Position numbers and translations under genes: made by a program
Shown here: positions 1 to 8,066 of the stretch, piece by piece
How positions within the stretch are numbered: the stretch's first letter is position 1
How the letters are laid out: every line of letters begins with the position of its first letter
The notes under the pieces: model-generated
Told to the model about the DNA's origin: nothing
Databases searched by the model: none
The model's input: only the letters and a program-made list of their open reading frames with translations
Source of the DNA: an uncultured Campylobacter sp.
GTDB taxonomy: Bacteria > Campylobacterota > Campylobacteria > Campylobacterales > Campylobacteraceae
DNA: 64,000 nt
Assembly (NCBI RefSeq): GCF_905372745.1
Contig: NZ_CAJPQR010000008.1
Span: 15,809-79,808, forward strand
Direction: 5' to 3'

Positions 1-446
1 CGTCCACGGTGCATGCGCTGGTGGAGTTTGCCGACGGCTCGACCACGGCGCATCTATCCAAAACCGATATGATTTTGGCCATCGCGCATGCGATTTTGGG
101 CGAGGACGGAGCGCTAAATTTGAACGCCACCGATGTGAAAATCGTGCCAAATTTGGACCTAAAAACATTGAAAAATATAAAATTCGGCGAGATAAATTTG
201 AAAAAATATCCTATCTTTTCGCTAAAAGACCAAGCTTTGCAAAACCCCGATCTCGGCGTTGCTATCAACGCCGCAAACGAAGTTGCGGTGTATAAATTTT
301 TGCGCGGCGAATGCGGATTTTTGGATATCTCGCGAACGGTTTTAGCTGCGGCAAAGAGGTTTGAAAACGAGAAGATAGGGAACGAGAGTAAGATATTTGA
401 AGTGGATTTAGAAGTGAGAGCGTGGGCGGAAAAGTCGCTGAAATAG
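1..446 (+). CDS. dxr: 1-deoxy-D-xylulose 5-phosphate reductoisomerase, C-terminal part (5' end outside window)
   Basis: The reading frame is open from base 3 and runs to a TAG at 444-446, so this is the last ~147 residues of a gene that starts before the window. The visible part has the family's HALVEF-DGS segment, followed by a typical stretch (NPDLGVAINAANEVAV), then the helical C-terminal domain. Dxr converts DXP to MEP with NADPH in the cytoplasmic non-mevalonate isoprenoid pathway. The GTG at 9 is internal, not a start. A palindromic element begins directly at its stop codon. Confidence 0.93.
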   Translation, partial: STVHALVEFADGSTTAHLSKTDMILAIAHAILGEDGALNLNATDVKIVPNLDLKTLKNIKFGEINLKKYPIFSLKDQALQNPDLGVAINAANEVAVYKFLRGECGFLDISRTVLAAAKRFENEKIGNESKIFEVDLEVRAWAEKSLK

Positions 447-570
447 CGGCTTGTCTTTTTGCTCTATACTTCGTTGGATTTAAATTTTACTAGGTCACTA
501 CCGACGAGGTAGCTCCCGTCGTAAAATTTAAATCCGCCTCGCCTAGAACAAAAACACTTCGCCTTGACTC
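446..570 (+). repeat. Palindromic element P1 (left-type copy) after dxr
   Basis: It begins at the dxr stop with CGGCTTGTCTTTTT and ends with ACTTCGCCTTG. The inner arms ATTTAAATTTTAC (478-490) and GTAAAATTTAAAT (521-533) are a perfect 13-bp inverted repeat. The tip is CTACC-GACGA-GGTAG (498-512). The outer sequence is shared with copies at 4611, 10522 and 45045, but the inner stem is different in sequence. Confidence 0.85.
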
Positions 571-698
571 TTTACGCTCAAATTTGAAGTCAAATTTACA
601 AATTTATAAATTTAACTCCATCAAAATTTACAAAACTCGCGACGCTTTGCGTCAGCAAAGCTATGTCGCCACCATAAAAGCGTCGTAGGGGGAGGGTT

Positions 699-744
699 AA
701 AGGGGGTGGGGAGCGACTTCGCCATTCAAGCCCCCACCCCCTTT
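699..744. repeat. G/C-rich 13-bp perfect inverted repeat
   Basis: AAAGGGGGTGGGG (699-711) pairs perfectly with CCCCACCCCCTTT (732-744) around a ~20-nt loop. It lies between dxr and the permease gene, just upstream of a simple terminator. It could fold as a strong hairpin in RNA or as a cruciform. Function unknown. Confidence 0.75.
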
Positions 745-754
745 ATAATAAAGT

Positions 755-782
755 AAAAAACAACCTCAAATGGTTGTTTTTT
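755..782. terminator. Bidirectional intrinsic terminator
   Basis: AAAAAACAACC (755-765), loop TCAAAT, GGTTGTTTTTT (772-782): an 11-bp perfect stem with an A-run on one side and a T-run on the other, so it can act on either strand. It probably ends the dxr operon. Confidence 0.85.
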
Positions 783-834
783 ATGCAAGAAAGCTGAACT
801 CGCAATCCCAAATTTAACCAAACCAAATTTAGCA

Positions 835-862
835 TTTTTGCGGTGCGGGTCTAGGCGAGTAA
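835..862. repeat. Copy of the GTGCGGGTCTAGGC motif
   Basis: The core GGTGCGGGTCTAGGCGAG recurs at about 10679 (GGTGCGGGTCTAGGCAAC) and, altered, at about 13955. It is the reverse complement of the hairpin repeats at 5885 and 13811. It appears to be one module of the dispersed intergenic repeats. Confidence 0.6.
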
Positions 863-931
863 ATTTAAAATTTGCCCGAAAAATTTGCTTAAAACGACAC
901 TTTTTCGTCGCCGTAATCGTCGCCGATATGT

Positions 932-937
932 TATAAT
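932..937 (+). promoter_or_regulatory. Probable sigma-70 -10 box (TATAAT) for the uracil permease gene
   Basis: TATAAT lies about 110 nt before the permease ATG. No clear -35 box is visible, as is usual for Campylobacter vegetative promoters. Confidence 0.5.
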
Positions 938-1045
938 TTCACGAATTTTTAAATCGCGCCGGCTTTAAATTCGGTCGCAAAAACAAGACAAATGCTGCAA
1001 ATTTCAAGAGACAAAAAATAAGTCGCAAAATAAAAAGAGGAAAAA

Positions 1046-2287
1046 ATGGAAAAATACGAAGGCTACAGTCTCAGGCTACGCGACGCTCTCGTCGGCGTAC
1101 AGTTTTTATTCGTCGCGTTTGGCGCGCTCGTGCTGGTGCCGATATTAACGGGGCTTGATACGTCCGTGGCGCTGTTTACGGCGGGTATCGGCACGCTGCT
1201 GTTTCAGTTCATCACGCGCAAAAACGTCCCGCCGATCTTTCTCGCGTCTAGCTTCGCGTTCATCGCGCCGCTTAGCTTTGGCGTGAAGGAGTGGGGCATA
1301 GCCGCTACGATGGGCGGAGTGGTCGCGGCGGGGCTGTTTTACGTGGTTTTGAGCTTGCTTATTAGGCTCAAAGGCGAGGGATTTTTGCATAAAATTTTAC
1401 CGCCCGTAGTCGTCGGTCCCGTCATCATGACGATCGGTCTCATCCTCTCGCCAGCAGCCGTAAATATGGTCATGGGCAAGGGCAAGGAGGCGCTCTATAC
1501 GCAGGGCCAGTCGCTTACGATCGCGCTTATCTCGCTCTCGGCGGTTATCGCCATTATGATGTTTGGCCGCGGCATGCTGCGCCTCGTGCCGATACTTTGC
1601 GGTATCGCAGCTGGATACTGCGCGTCGCTGTTTGTCGGCATCGTGGATTTTACGCCGATTCTAAACGCGCCGTGGTTTGCGGTGCCGAGCTTTACCGCGC
1701 CGGTTTTCAAACTCGAAGCGGTAATCTACATGGTGCCTATCGCTATCGCCCCTGCGATCGAGCATATCGGCGATATGCTTGCGATCAGCAACGTCACGAA
1801 GGAAAATTTCCTCAAAAATCCGGGGCTTAAAAGCACGCTACTTGGCGACGGACTCGCGACGTCGCTAGCAGGGTGCTTCGGCGGACCGCCGAACACCACC
1901 TACTCCGAGGTCACGGGCGCGGTTAGCATCACGAAGGCCTACAATCCAGCCATCATGACCTTTGCTGCGCTTACGGCGATACTGCTAGCTTTTGTGGGTA
2001 AGCTCGGCGCCGCGCTCTCCACGATCCCCGCTCCCGTCATCGGCGGCATTATGCTGCTGCTTTTCGGTATCATCGCTAGCGTGGGCATGGAAACGCTCAT
2101 AAAAAACAGCGTGGATCTAGCCGAGCCGCGCAATATGATCATCGTCGCGCTCATCTTCGTCTGCGCGATCGGCGGCATGGTGCTGGATTTTGGCGCGATG
2201 AGCTTTAGCGGAGTGGGACTTGGCGCGCTTATCGGCATTACGCTAAATTTGGTGCTGCCAAAAACCAAGCATTTTGACGGCTACTAA
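1046..2287 (+). CDS. uraA: Uracil permease (NCS2 nucleobase transporter)
   Basis: This 413-aa, very hydrophobic protein fits the 14-segment NCS2 fold that imports uracil by proton symport across the inner membrane. The family signature PPVVVGPVI is at residues 119-127. The substrate-binding acidic residues of UraA have clear counterparts: E239 in AIEHIGDM and E288 in PPNTTYSEVTG. The ATG has an AGAGG ribosome site (1036-1040) at normal spacing. The gene stands alone, with a TATAAT about 110 nt upstream. Uracil rather than xanthine is inferred from the PPNTTYSE segment, which is typical of UraA-type members; related purine carriers cannot be fully excluded. Confidence 0.87.
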   Translation: MEKYEGYSLRLRDALVGVQFLFVAFGALVLVPILTGLDTSVALFTAGIGTLLFQFITRKNVPPIFLASSFAFIAPLSFGVKEWGIAATMGGVVAAGLFYVVLSLLIRLKGEGFLHKILPPVVVGPVIMTIGLILSPAAVNMVMGKGKEALYTQGQSLTIALISLSAVIAIMMFGRGMLRLVPILCGIAAGYCASLFVGIVDFTPILNAPWFAVPSFTAPVFKLEAVIYMVPIAIAPAIEHIGDMLAISNVTKENFLKNPGLKSTLLGDGLATSLAGCFGGPPNTTYSEVTGAVSITKAYNPAIMTFAALTAILLAFVGKLGAALSTIPAPVIGGIMLLLFGIIASVGMETLIKNSVDLAEPRNMIIVALIFVCAIGGMVLDFGAMSFSGVGLGALIGITLNLVLPKTKHFDGY

Positions 2288-2463
2288 GTAAAATTCGCGC
2301 GGAGCGTGAGTGGTTTTGCGCGGTTGAGTGTAAATTTAGGCCGAGAGGATGTTTGCCGTTTGGTAGCCAGGCTTAAATTTACAATCGCGTCAAATTCGCT
2401 TAGCTTGAAGCCTGACGCGAGTTTAAATTTTCACCCCTCTTTCGTTTTTAGGCGAAAAATTTG

Positions 2464-2469
2464 CTACAA
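2464..2469 (+). promoter_or_regulatory. -10 box of the topA promoter
   Basis: TTTGCTACAAT is an extended -10-like element. A transcript starting ~7 nt downstream would give a short leader before the ATG at 2500. This argues against an upstream in-frame TTG (2461) being the start. Confidence 0.5.
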
Positions 2470-2499
2470 TTACCGCAAAAAAATAAAAAGGCTATATTA

Positions 2500-4608
2500 A
2501 TGAAAAGCTTAATCATCGTGGAATCTCCCGCCAAAGCCAAAACGATAAAAAACTTTCTAGGCAAAGACTACGACGTCATCGCATCAAAAGGCCATATCAG
2601 GGATCTGCCAAAGACGGCATTTGGTATCAAGATCGAGGGCGAAAAATTTACGCCCGAGTATAGGATCAGTGCCGATCACTCCGCGATCGTAAAAGAGATC
2701 AAAGAGCTCGCCAAAAATGCGGGCCAAATCTACCTCGCGACCGATGAGGACCGCGAAGGAGAGGCCATCGCCTATCACATCGCCGCAGCCATCGGCAAAA
2801 AGCCCGAGAGCCTGCCTCGCATCGTGTTTCACGAGATCACCAAAAGCGCCATCGAAGCCGCTTTAAAAAACCCACGCACGATAAATATGGATAGCGTAAA
2901 CGCACAGCAAGCCCGCCGCCTGCTAGACCGAATCGTTGGCTACAAGCTCTCGCCGCTGTTAAATTTAAAAATCCAAAAAGGGCTAAGCGCGGGACGCGTA
3001 CAAAGTGCCGCTCTAAAAATCATCGTAGACCGCGAGCGCGAGATTCGCGACTTTAAACCGATCGAATACCACAGTATCGACGCTGTTTTCAAAAAAGACC
3101 TTGACGCCGAGCTGGTTAAATTTGAAGCGCAAAAGATAGAAAAGCTAACGATAACAAACGCCGACCGAGCCAAATTTATCGTAGAAAATCTAAAAAATGA
3201 TAAATTTAGCGTCCGCGAGATCGAAGCCAAAGAGCGCAAAACCGAGCCCGCACCGCCTTTTATGACCTCGACGCTACAACAAAGCGCGAGCAACCGCCTA
3301 GGCTTTAGTCCGAAAAAAACGATGATGATCGCGCAAAATTTATACGAGGGCGTGCAGACGCATCAGGGCTTCATGGGCGCGATAACCTACATGAGAACGG
3401 ATAGCCTAAATCTCGCCAAAGAAGCCGTCGCAGCCGCGCGCGAGACGATAGAAAAAGAGTACGGCGAACGCTACCTGCCCGCTAAGGCTAAAATTTACGC
3501 AACCAAAAGCAAAGGCGCGCAAGAAGCCCACGAGGCGATCCGCCCGACAAACCTTAGCTTCACGCCCGCTATCGCCGCGCAATATCTAGAAAAAGACGCA
3601 CTGCGCCTCTACACGCTCATCTACAACCGCTTTTTAGCCTGCCAGATGAGCGCTAGCATTAGCCAGACGCAAAACGTATTCGTCGCGGGCGCAAAGGGCG
3701 AGTTTAAAATAAGCGGCCGCAAGGTGCTGTTTGACGGATTTTACCGCGTTTACGGCGATATGGATAAGGATAAAATTTTGCCCGACTTAAAAATCGGCGA
3801 CGAGATGAGCCTGCAAAGCATCAAAAGCTCGCAGCACTTCACCGAGCCGCCGTCTCGCTACTCGGAGGCCGGACTAGTTAAAAAGCTAGAAAGCCTAGGC
3901 ATCGGACGCCCTAGTACCTACGCGCCGACCATCTCGCTGCTGACCTCTCGCGACTACGTCAAAGTCGAGAAAAAGCAGCTCGTGCCAAACGAGATCGCCT
4001 TTACGATGATGGGCGTTTTAGAGGAGCATTTTAGCGATATCGTAGATAGCGAATTTACCTCAAATATGGAAGAAAAGCTCGACCACGTTGCCGAAGACAA
4101 AGCCGACTGGCAAAAGCTTTTGAGCGATTTTTATCATCCGTTTATGGATAAAATTTCGGCCGGCAAAACGGGCATAAAAAGCCAAAAAGTAGCCACCCCT
4201 ATCGGCGAGAAGTGCCCCGAGTGCGGCGGCGAACTGCTACTGCGAAAAGGGCGCTACGGCGAGTTTATCGCATGCGGAAACTTCCCTAAGTGCAAATACT
4301 CGCGCAATATCGCCAAGGCAGAACAAGGCGCGCAGGAAGGCGAAACTGCGGCAAAGCCGAAAAAAGAGCTAAAAAAGATCGACGTACCGTGTCCAAAATG
4401 CGGCGGCGACATCGTCGAGCGCATCAGCCGCAGGGGTAAATTTTACGGCTGCGCAAACTATCCAAAATGCGACTTCGTCTCAAACTACGAGCCGGTCGCC
4501 GAAAAATGCGACGAATGCGGCGGCGATATGATCAAAAAAGAGCTCAAAAAGGGGACGTTTCACGAGTGTGTGAAGTGTAAGAAGAAGGTACAAATCGCGG
4601 AGCAATAG
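2500..4608 (+). CDS. topA: DNA topoisomerase I (type IA)
   Basis: This 702-aa protein relaxes negatively supercoiled DNA through a transient 5'-phosphotyrosine link. The N-terminal TOPRIM domain begins LIIVESPAKAKT and has the DEDREGE metal site. The catalytic tyrosine is Y297 in the ITYMRTDS motif. Three C-terminal four-cysteine zinc modules follow from about residue 578 (CPECGG, CPKCGG and CDECGG, each with a partner C-x4/5-C). The ATG at 2500 is chosen because the family begins at MKSLIIVESPAK. A palindromic element starts 3 nt after the stop codon. Confidence 0.97.
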   Translation: MKSLIIVESPAKAKTIKNFLGKDYDVIASKGHIRDLPKTAFGIKIEGEKFTPEYRISADHSAIVKEIKELAKNAGQIYLATDEDREGEAIAYHIAAAIGKKPESLPRIVFHEITKSAIEAALKNPRTINMDSVNAQQARRLLDRIVGYKLSPLLNLKIQKGLSAGRVQSAALKIIVDREREIRDFKPIEYHSIDAVFKKDLDAELVKFEAQKIEKLTITNADRAKFIVENLKNDKFSVREIEAKERKTEPAPPFMTSTLQQSASNRLGFSPKKTMMIAQNLYEGVQTHQGFMGAITYMRTDSLNLAKEAVAAARETIEKEYGERYLPAKAKIYATKSKGAQEAHEAIRPTNLSFTPAIAAQYLEKDALRLYTLIYNRFLACQMSASISQTQNVFVAGAKGEFKISGRKVLFDGFYRVYGDMDKDKILPDLKIGDEMSLQSIKSSQHFTEPPSRYSEAGLVKKLESLGIGRPSTYAPTISLLTSRDYVKVEKKQLVPNEIAFTMMGVLEEHFSDIVDSEFTSNMEEKLDHVAEDKADWQKLLSDFYHPFMDKISAGKTGIKSQKVATPIGEKCPECGGELLLRKGRYGEFIACGNFPKCKYSRNIAKAEQGAQEGETAAKPKKELKKIDVPCPKCGGDIVERISRRGKFYGCANYPKCDFVSNYEPVAEKCDECGGDMIKKELKKGTFHECVKCKKKVQIAEQ

Positions 4609-4610
4609 CG

Positions 4611-4735
4611 GCGGCTTGTCTTTTTGGTTTATACTTCGTTGGAAATTTCGCCGAAGCTCGGTTACATACTACTTGTATGCGCCCTCGCTCAGCTTATTTC
4701 CACCTCGTCTAAACGCAAAAATATGTCGCCTTATC
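4611..4735 (+). repeat. Palindromic element P2 (left-type copy) after topA
   Basis: It opens GCGGCTTGTCTTTTTG just after the topA stop and has the conserved TATACTTCGTTGG. The apical hairpin is CATAC-TACTT-GTATG (4665-4679). The right shoulder is CCACCTCGTCTAAA, followed by ATGTCGCCTT. It is very close to the copy at 10522. Together with the reverse copy at 4771-4897 it fills the topA-bioB gap, with terminal inverted ends GCGGCTTGTCT / AGACAAGCCGC. Confidence 0.85.
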
Positions 4736-4770
4736 GATTGCAACTCAGAAATTTTAAATTTAACATAAAA

Positions 4771-4897
4771 ACGACAAGGCGAAGTATCGCGAGATGATTT
4801 TTTGAGTTTTGAAGCAAAATTGAGCGTGCGCTAGGCATATAGCCTGCGGAGCGAAAATTTTGCGAAATCTCGGAAAAGCGCTCGTGAGACAAGCCGC
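4771..4897 (-). repeat. Palindromic element P3 (right-type copy) before bioB
   Basis: It starts ACGACAAGGCGAAGTATCG, has the apical hairpin AGGC-ATATA-GCCT (4833-4845) and ends GTGAGACAAGCCGC immediately before the bioB ribosome site. Read on the minus strand its ends match those of the left-type copies (GCGGCTTGTCT). Homologous to 10735-10862 and 14011-14172. Confidence 0.8.
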
Positions 4898-4915
4898 AAA
4901 AAAAGGAATAAACTA

Positions 4916-5755
4916 ATGAAAACTATTATGTTATGCGCCATCTGTTCGGTCAGCTCCGGCAACTGCTCCGAGGACTGCGGCTACTGTACGCAAAGCGCAG
5001 GTATAAACGCCGATATCGAAAAATACAAAATGAAAACCGCCGAGCAAGTAGTCGCCGAGGCCAAGATAGCGGCGGCGAATCACGCGCTGGGCTTTTGCCT
5101 AGTCACCAGCGGCGCAAGACTCACGGACAAAAAGACTGAGGAGATCGCCCGCCTCGCGCGCGCCGTAAATAAAGAAGTCCCAAACCTCATGCTAATCGCT
5201 TGCAACGGCATGGCTACGCTACCGCAGCTAAAAGAGCTCAAAAGCGCGGGCGTGTTTAGCTACAACCACAACCTAGAAACCTCGCGCGAGTTTTTCCCGC
5301 AAATTTGCTCGACGCATAGCTGGGACGAGCGCTGGCAGACCAACATCGACGCCAAAGAAGCAGGTCTAATGCTCTGTACGGGCGGCATTTACGGCCTTGG
5401 CGAGAGCAAGGCCGACCGCGCGAGCCTGCAATCTAGCCTTGCGAAGCTTGATCCGTTTTCTAGTCCGATAAATTTCTTTATACCAAACGACGCGCTACGC
5501 GTTAAGCGGCCGCCTATGACAGCGGACGAGGCGCTAAAAATCATCGACGACACCGTCCGCGCGCTACCTAACGCTCGCGTGATGATCGCAGGCGGTCGCG
5601 AGAAAATTTTAGGCGAACGCCAATACGAAATCTTTGATCACGGCGTATCCGCCGTCGTTATCGGCGACTACCTCACGACAAAGGGCGAGGTCGCCAGTCG
5701 CGATATCGCCGAGTTTAAGGCGCGCGGATTTAGCTTCGCTACGCTTTGCCACTGA
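4916..5755 (+). CDS. bioB: Biotin synthase
   Basis: BioB is a radical-SAM enzyme that inserts sulfur into dethiobiotin in the last step of biotin synthesis. The SAM cluster motif is C17-x3-C21-x2-C24 (CSEDCGYC). Downstream family segments are CNGMATLPQL, the YNHNLETS segment and IFGLGE-like IYGLGESKADR. At 279 aa it has the compact form I associate with epsilonproteobacteria and lacks the N-terminal extension of the E. coli enzyme. The start has a clear AAAAGGA site. No other bio gene is adjacent. Two extra cysteines (C7, C10) precede the cluster motif. Confidence 0.94.
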   Translation: MKTIMLCAICSVSSGNCSEDCGYCTQSAGINADIEKYKMKTAEQVVAEAKIAAANHALGFCLVTSGARLTDKKTEEIARLARAVNKEVPNLMLIACNGMATLPQLKELKSAGVFSYNHNLETSREFFPQICSTHSWDERWQTNIDAKEAGLMLCTGGIYGLGESKADRASLQSSLAKLDPFSSPINFFIPNDALRVKRPPMTADEALKIIDDTVRALPNARVMIAGGREKILGERQYEIFDHGVSAVVIGDYLTTKGEVASRDIAEFKARGFSFATLCH

Positions 5756-5884
5756 CGCAAAATTTACTCTTGTTTAGCTCGGGGCAAATTTCGGCAGCAT
5801 TTTTAACGTGTTTTTTAGCGTTTTTGTTTGCCTCGGGTTTTGTTATCTAGGTGCCGTTATTTGCTGAAATTCTAAATTTTACGT

Positions 5885-5990
5885 ACCGAGACCCGCACCT
5901 TTAAGGTGCTAAATTTGGCGTTGCAAGTTTATTATAAAGGGCTTGGGATTTAAATCGCACTCTGCACACAGTTGCGAGCGTTTTGGCTTG
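5885..5990. repeat. Dispersed hairpin repeat, copy 1 (bioB-flaA gap)
   Basis: CCGAGACCCGCA is followed by the hairpin GCACC-TTTAA-GGTGC (5895-5909), then AAATTTGG and, ~50 nt on, a segment CACTCTGCACACAGTTGCGAG. The second copy at 13811-13930 keeps this order but has GCATC-TTTAA-GATGC, a compensatory change in the stem. Confidence 0.7.
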
Positions 5991-6068
5991 TTTAATCTGC
6001 GCTGTGCCCGATTTTTCGGGGATTTTCTCGTCAAATTTAAAATTTTTGCAATTTTTTTTCTTTTTCTC

Positions 6069-6095
6069 TAAAGTTTTTTTGATTTCGTCCGATAT
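6069..6095 (+). promoter_or_regulatory. Sigma-28 (FliA) promoter of the flagellin gene
   Basis: TAAAGTTT (6069-6076), an 11-nt spacer, then TCCGATAT (6088-6095). This fits the Campylobacter flagellin consensus TAAAGTTT-N11-GCCGATAA at 14 of 16 positions. It lies 47 nt before the start codon. Confidence 0.9.
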
Positions 6096-6142
6096 AGTTT
6101 TTGAACGACAAGAAGTCGTAATTAAACTTAAAAGGATTTACA

Positions 6143-7669
6143 ATGAGTTTTCGTATTAACACGAATGTAAACGCTCTAAACACACACGCAAACGCAGTCG
6201 GTAACAACCGCAACCTTTCTCTTTCTTTGGGTAAACTTAGCTCAGGCCTAAGAATCCAAACTGCAGCAGACGACGCTTCCGGTCTTGCTATCGCCGATAG
6301 CCTTCGCTCTCAAGCCAGCGCGCTTGGTCAAGCTATCAACAACGGTAACGATGCTATCGGTATCATCCAAGTAGCCGATAAAGCTATGGACGAGCAGCTA
6401 AAAATCCTAGACACGATCAAGGTAAAAGCTACCCAATCAGCCCAGGACGGTCAAACAAGCGATTCTCGTCAAGCTTTGCAAGCCGACATCGTTCGCCTAA
6501 TGGAAGAGCTAGACAACATCGGTAATACTACGTCTTTTAACGGTCAGCAGCTACTAAACGGAACATTCTCTAACAAAGAGTTCCAAATCGGCGCTTACTC
6601 AAACCAAACTGTTAAGGCCTCTATCGGCGCTACTACGTCAGACAAGATCGGTCTAACGAGATTTGAGAGTTCAAAACTATTAACGCTTGCGAATGCCCTT
6701 TCTAAAGCTTCTTTAAACGTCGTCGATATGAAATTTTTAAACGTAGACGGCGTAAACGATGTTGGCGTAGCTAAAGCTAATATAGGATTTGGCTTAGGTC
6801 AAGGTATAGGCGCACTAGCTGAAAACATCAATAAAGTAGCGAATAAAACGGGCGTTAGAGCTACGTTTGACGTAACTTGGAGAGGTACGGCATCAGTAGC
6901 GATACCGGGAGGACTTATCAAGAGCCTTTCTATCAACGGCGTAAAAATAGGCGACCTTGATGTAAAAGCAAACGACAGTAACGGCGCTCTAGTAAACGCT
7001 ATCAATAAAGTAAAAGACCAAACCGGCGTAGAGGCTTCGGTAGACGCAGAAACCGGAACTATGGTCTTAACTAGCCGCGACGGCCGAGGCATACAAGTAA
7101 AAGGCGGCGACCTTTCAAAAGGTCTAGGTAAGGGAACGGCTGCGTTAACCAAAGGTTTCGTAGGTCGTTTGAATCTAGTTCGCTTGGATGGACGCGATAT
7201 AAAAATCGGCGGAACTACTAAACTTAATCTAAGTAAGGATGCATTTTCTGCAGACGGCGGCCAGCAACAGTCTGTTTCTCTAAGAGACGTTCGCGGCCAA
7301 ATAGATAAGAAATTAGCTACGGCCATGGGCTTTTCAAGAATGAGCAAGGAGCTAAGCGTAAATCAATCAGCGGGCGTTATGACCTTGCGCGGCGCTATGG
7401 CTGTTATGGATATCGCTGAATCTGCTCAAAAAACTCTTGATCAGATCCGCTCTGACCTAGGTTCTGTTCAAAATCAGCTTGTTGCAACCGTAAACAACAT
7501 CACGGTTACTCAAGTAAACGTAAAATCAGCCGAATCTCAAATCAGAGACGTTGATTTTGCTAGCGAGAGCGCAAACTTCTCTAAGTTTAACATCCTTGCT
7601 CAATCAGGAAGTTACGCTATGAGCCAAGCTAACTCCGTTCAGCAAAATGTCTTGAGACTACTCCAGTAG
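6143..7669 (+). CDS. flaA: Flagellin, major filament subunit
   Basis: This 508-aa protein forms the flagellar filament after export by the flagellar type III system. The N-terminal D0/D1 region (MSFRINTNVNALN ... about residue 175) and the C-terminal D1/D0 region (about 420-508, ending NSVQQNVLRLLQ) are strongly Campylobacter-like. The central region, about residues 180-410, is variable and surface-exposed in the family. It is shorter than the ~570 aa I recall for C. jejuni flagellins. RBS AAAAGG. Transcription is from the sigma-28 promoter at 6069-6095. No second tandem flagellin gene follows; strong terminators do. Confidence 0.96.
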   Translation: MSFRINTNVNALNTHANAVGNNRNLSLSLGKLSSGLRIQTAADDASGLAIADSLRSQASALGQAINNGNDAIGIIQVADKAMDEQLKILDTIKVKATQSAQDGQTSDSRQALQADIVRLMEELDNIGNTTSFNGQQLLNGTFSNKEFQIGAYSNQTVKASIGATTSDKIGLTRFESSKLLTLANALSKASLNVVDMKFLNVDGVNDVGVAKANIGFGLGQGIGALAENINKVANKTGVRATFDVTWRGTASVAIPGGLIKSLSINGVKIGDLDVKANDSNGALVNAINKVKDQTGVEASVDAETGTMVLTSRDGRGIQVKGGDLSKGLGKGTAALTKGFVGRLNLVRLDGRDIKIGGTTKLNLSKDAFSADGGQQQSVSLRDVRGQIDKKLATAMGFSRMSKELSVNQSAGVMTLRGAMAVMDIAESAQKTLDQIRSDLGSVQNQLVATVNNITVTQVNVKSAESQIRDVDFASESANFSKFNILAQSGSYAMSQANSVQQNVLRLLQ

Positions 7670-7681
7670 TCGAAAGCATTT

Positions 7682-7710
7682 CTACGCGAAGCGGGGGCAA
7701 CCCCGCGTAG
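7682..7710 (+). terminator. GC-rich hairpin after flaA
   Basis: GCGGGG-GCAA-CCCCGC (7691-7706), with flanking CTACGCG/GCGTAG giving extra or alternative pairing. It lies 20 nt after the flagellin stop. There is no T-run, so it may stabilise the mRNA 3' end rather than terminate. Confidence 0.55.
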
Positions 7711-7875
7711 CGCGTAGCTGGAAAACGTAAATTTTTCTGCTTTTAGCGGGATTTATCCCGCATAGCATAAATTTATACGAGCCCCTAGTCTAACAAATTT
7801 ACTTACGGCTAGGGACTTTGCTTGCGATTTTGGGTTAAGATAGCCTTAATCAAATCTCTTCAAATAAGTTTGTCT

Positions 7876-7932
7876 AAAGGCGAGAGCCTTTTTTAAAAGT
7901 GAATTTTAGCCGAGTGTGCGCTCGGCTATTTT
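7876..7932 (+). terminator. Two consecutive intrinsic terminators between flaA and the antiporter gene
   Basis: AAAGGC-GAGA-GCCTTTTTT (7876-7894) and TAGCCGAG-TGTGCG-CTCGGCTATTTTA (7907-7932). Both are perfect stems followed by T-rich sequence. They isolate the strongly transcribed flagellin gene from the next operon. Confidence 0.8.
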
Positions 7933-8036
7933 ACTCTCGGTATTTGCCGTAAATTTCAAAGCCCAAATCCTAAAATTTAATACAAAGCAGTCTTCTTAAT
8001 TAGCGCAAATTTATCAAACCGTAACGAAGCTTAGGC

Positions 8037-8042
8037 TATAAT
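8037..8042 (+). promoter_or_regulatory. -10 box (TATAAT) for the antiporter-gltA operon
   Basis: GGCTATAATCG lies 25-30 nt before the TTG start, typical of Campylobacter vegetative promoters. Confidence 0.6.
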
Positions 8043-8066
8043 CGCGCATTTTTAGAAAGGATAAAT

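Noticed and set aside
2306..2500. 64-codon ORF before topA
   Set aside because: No ribosome site, and the topA promoter element lies within it.
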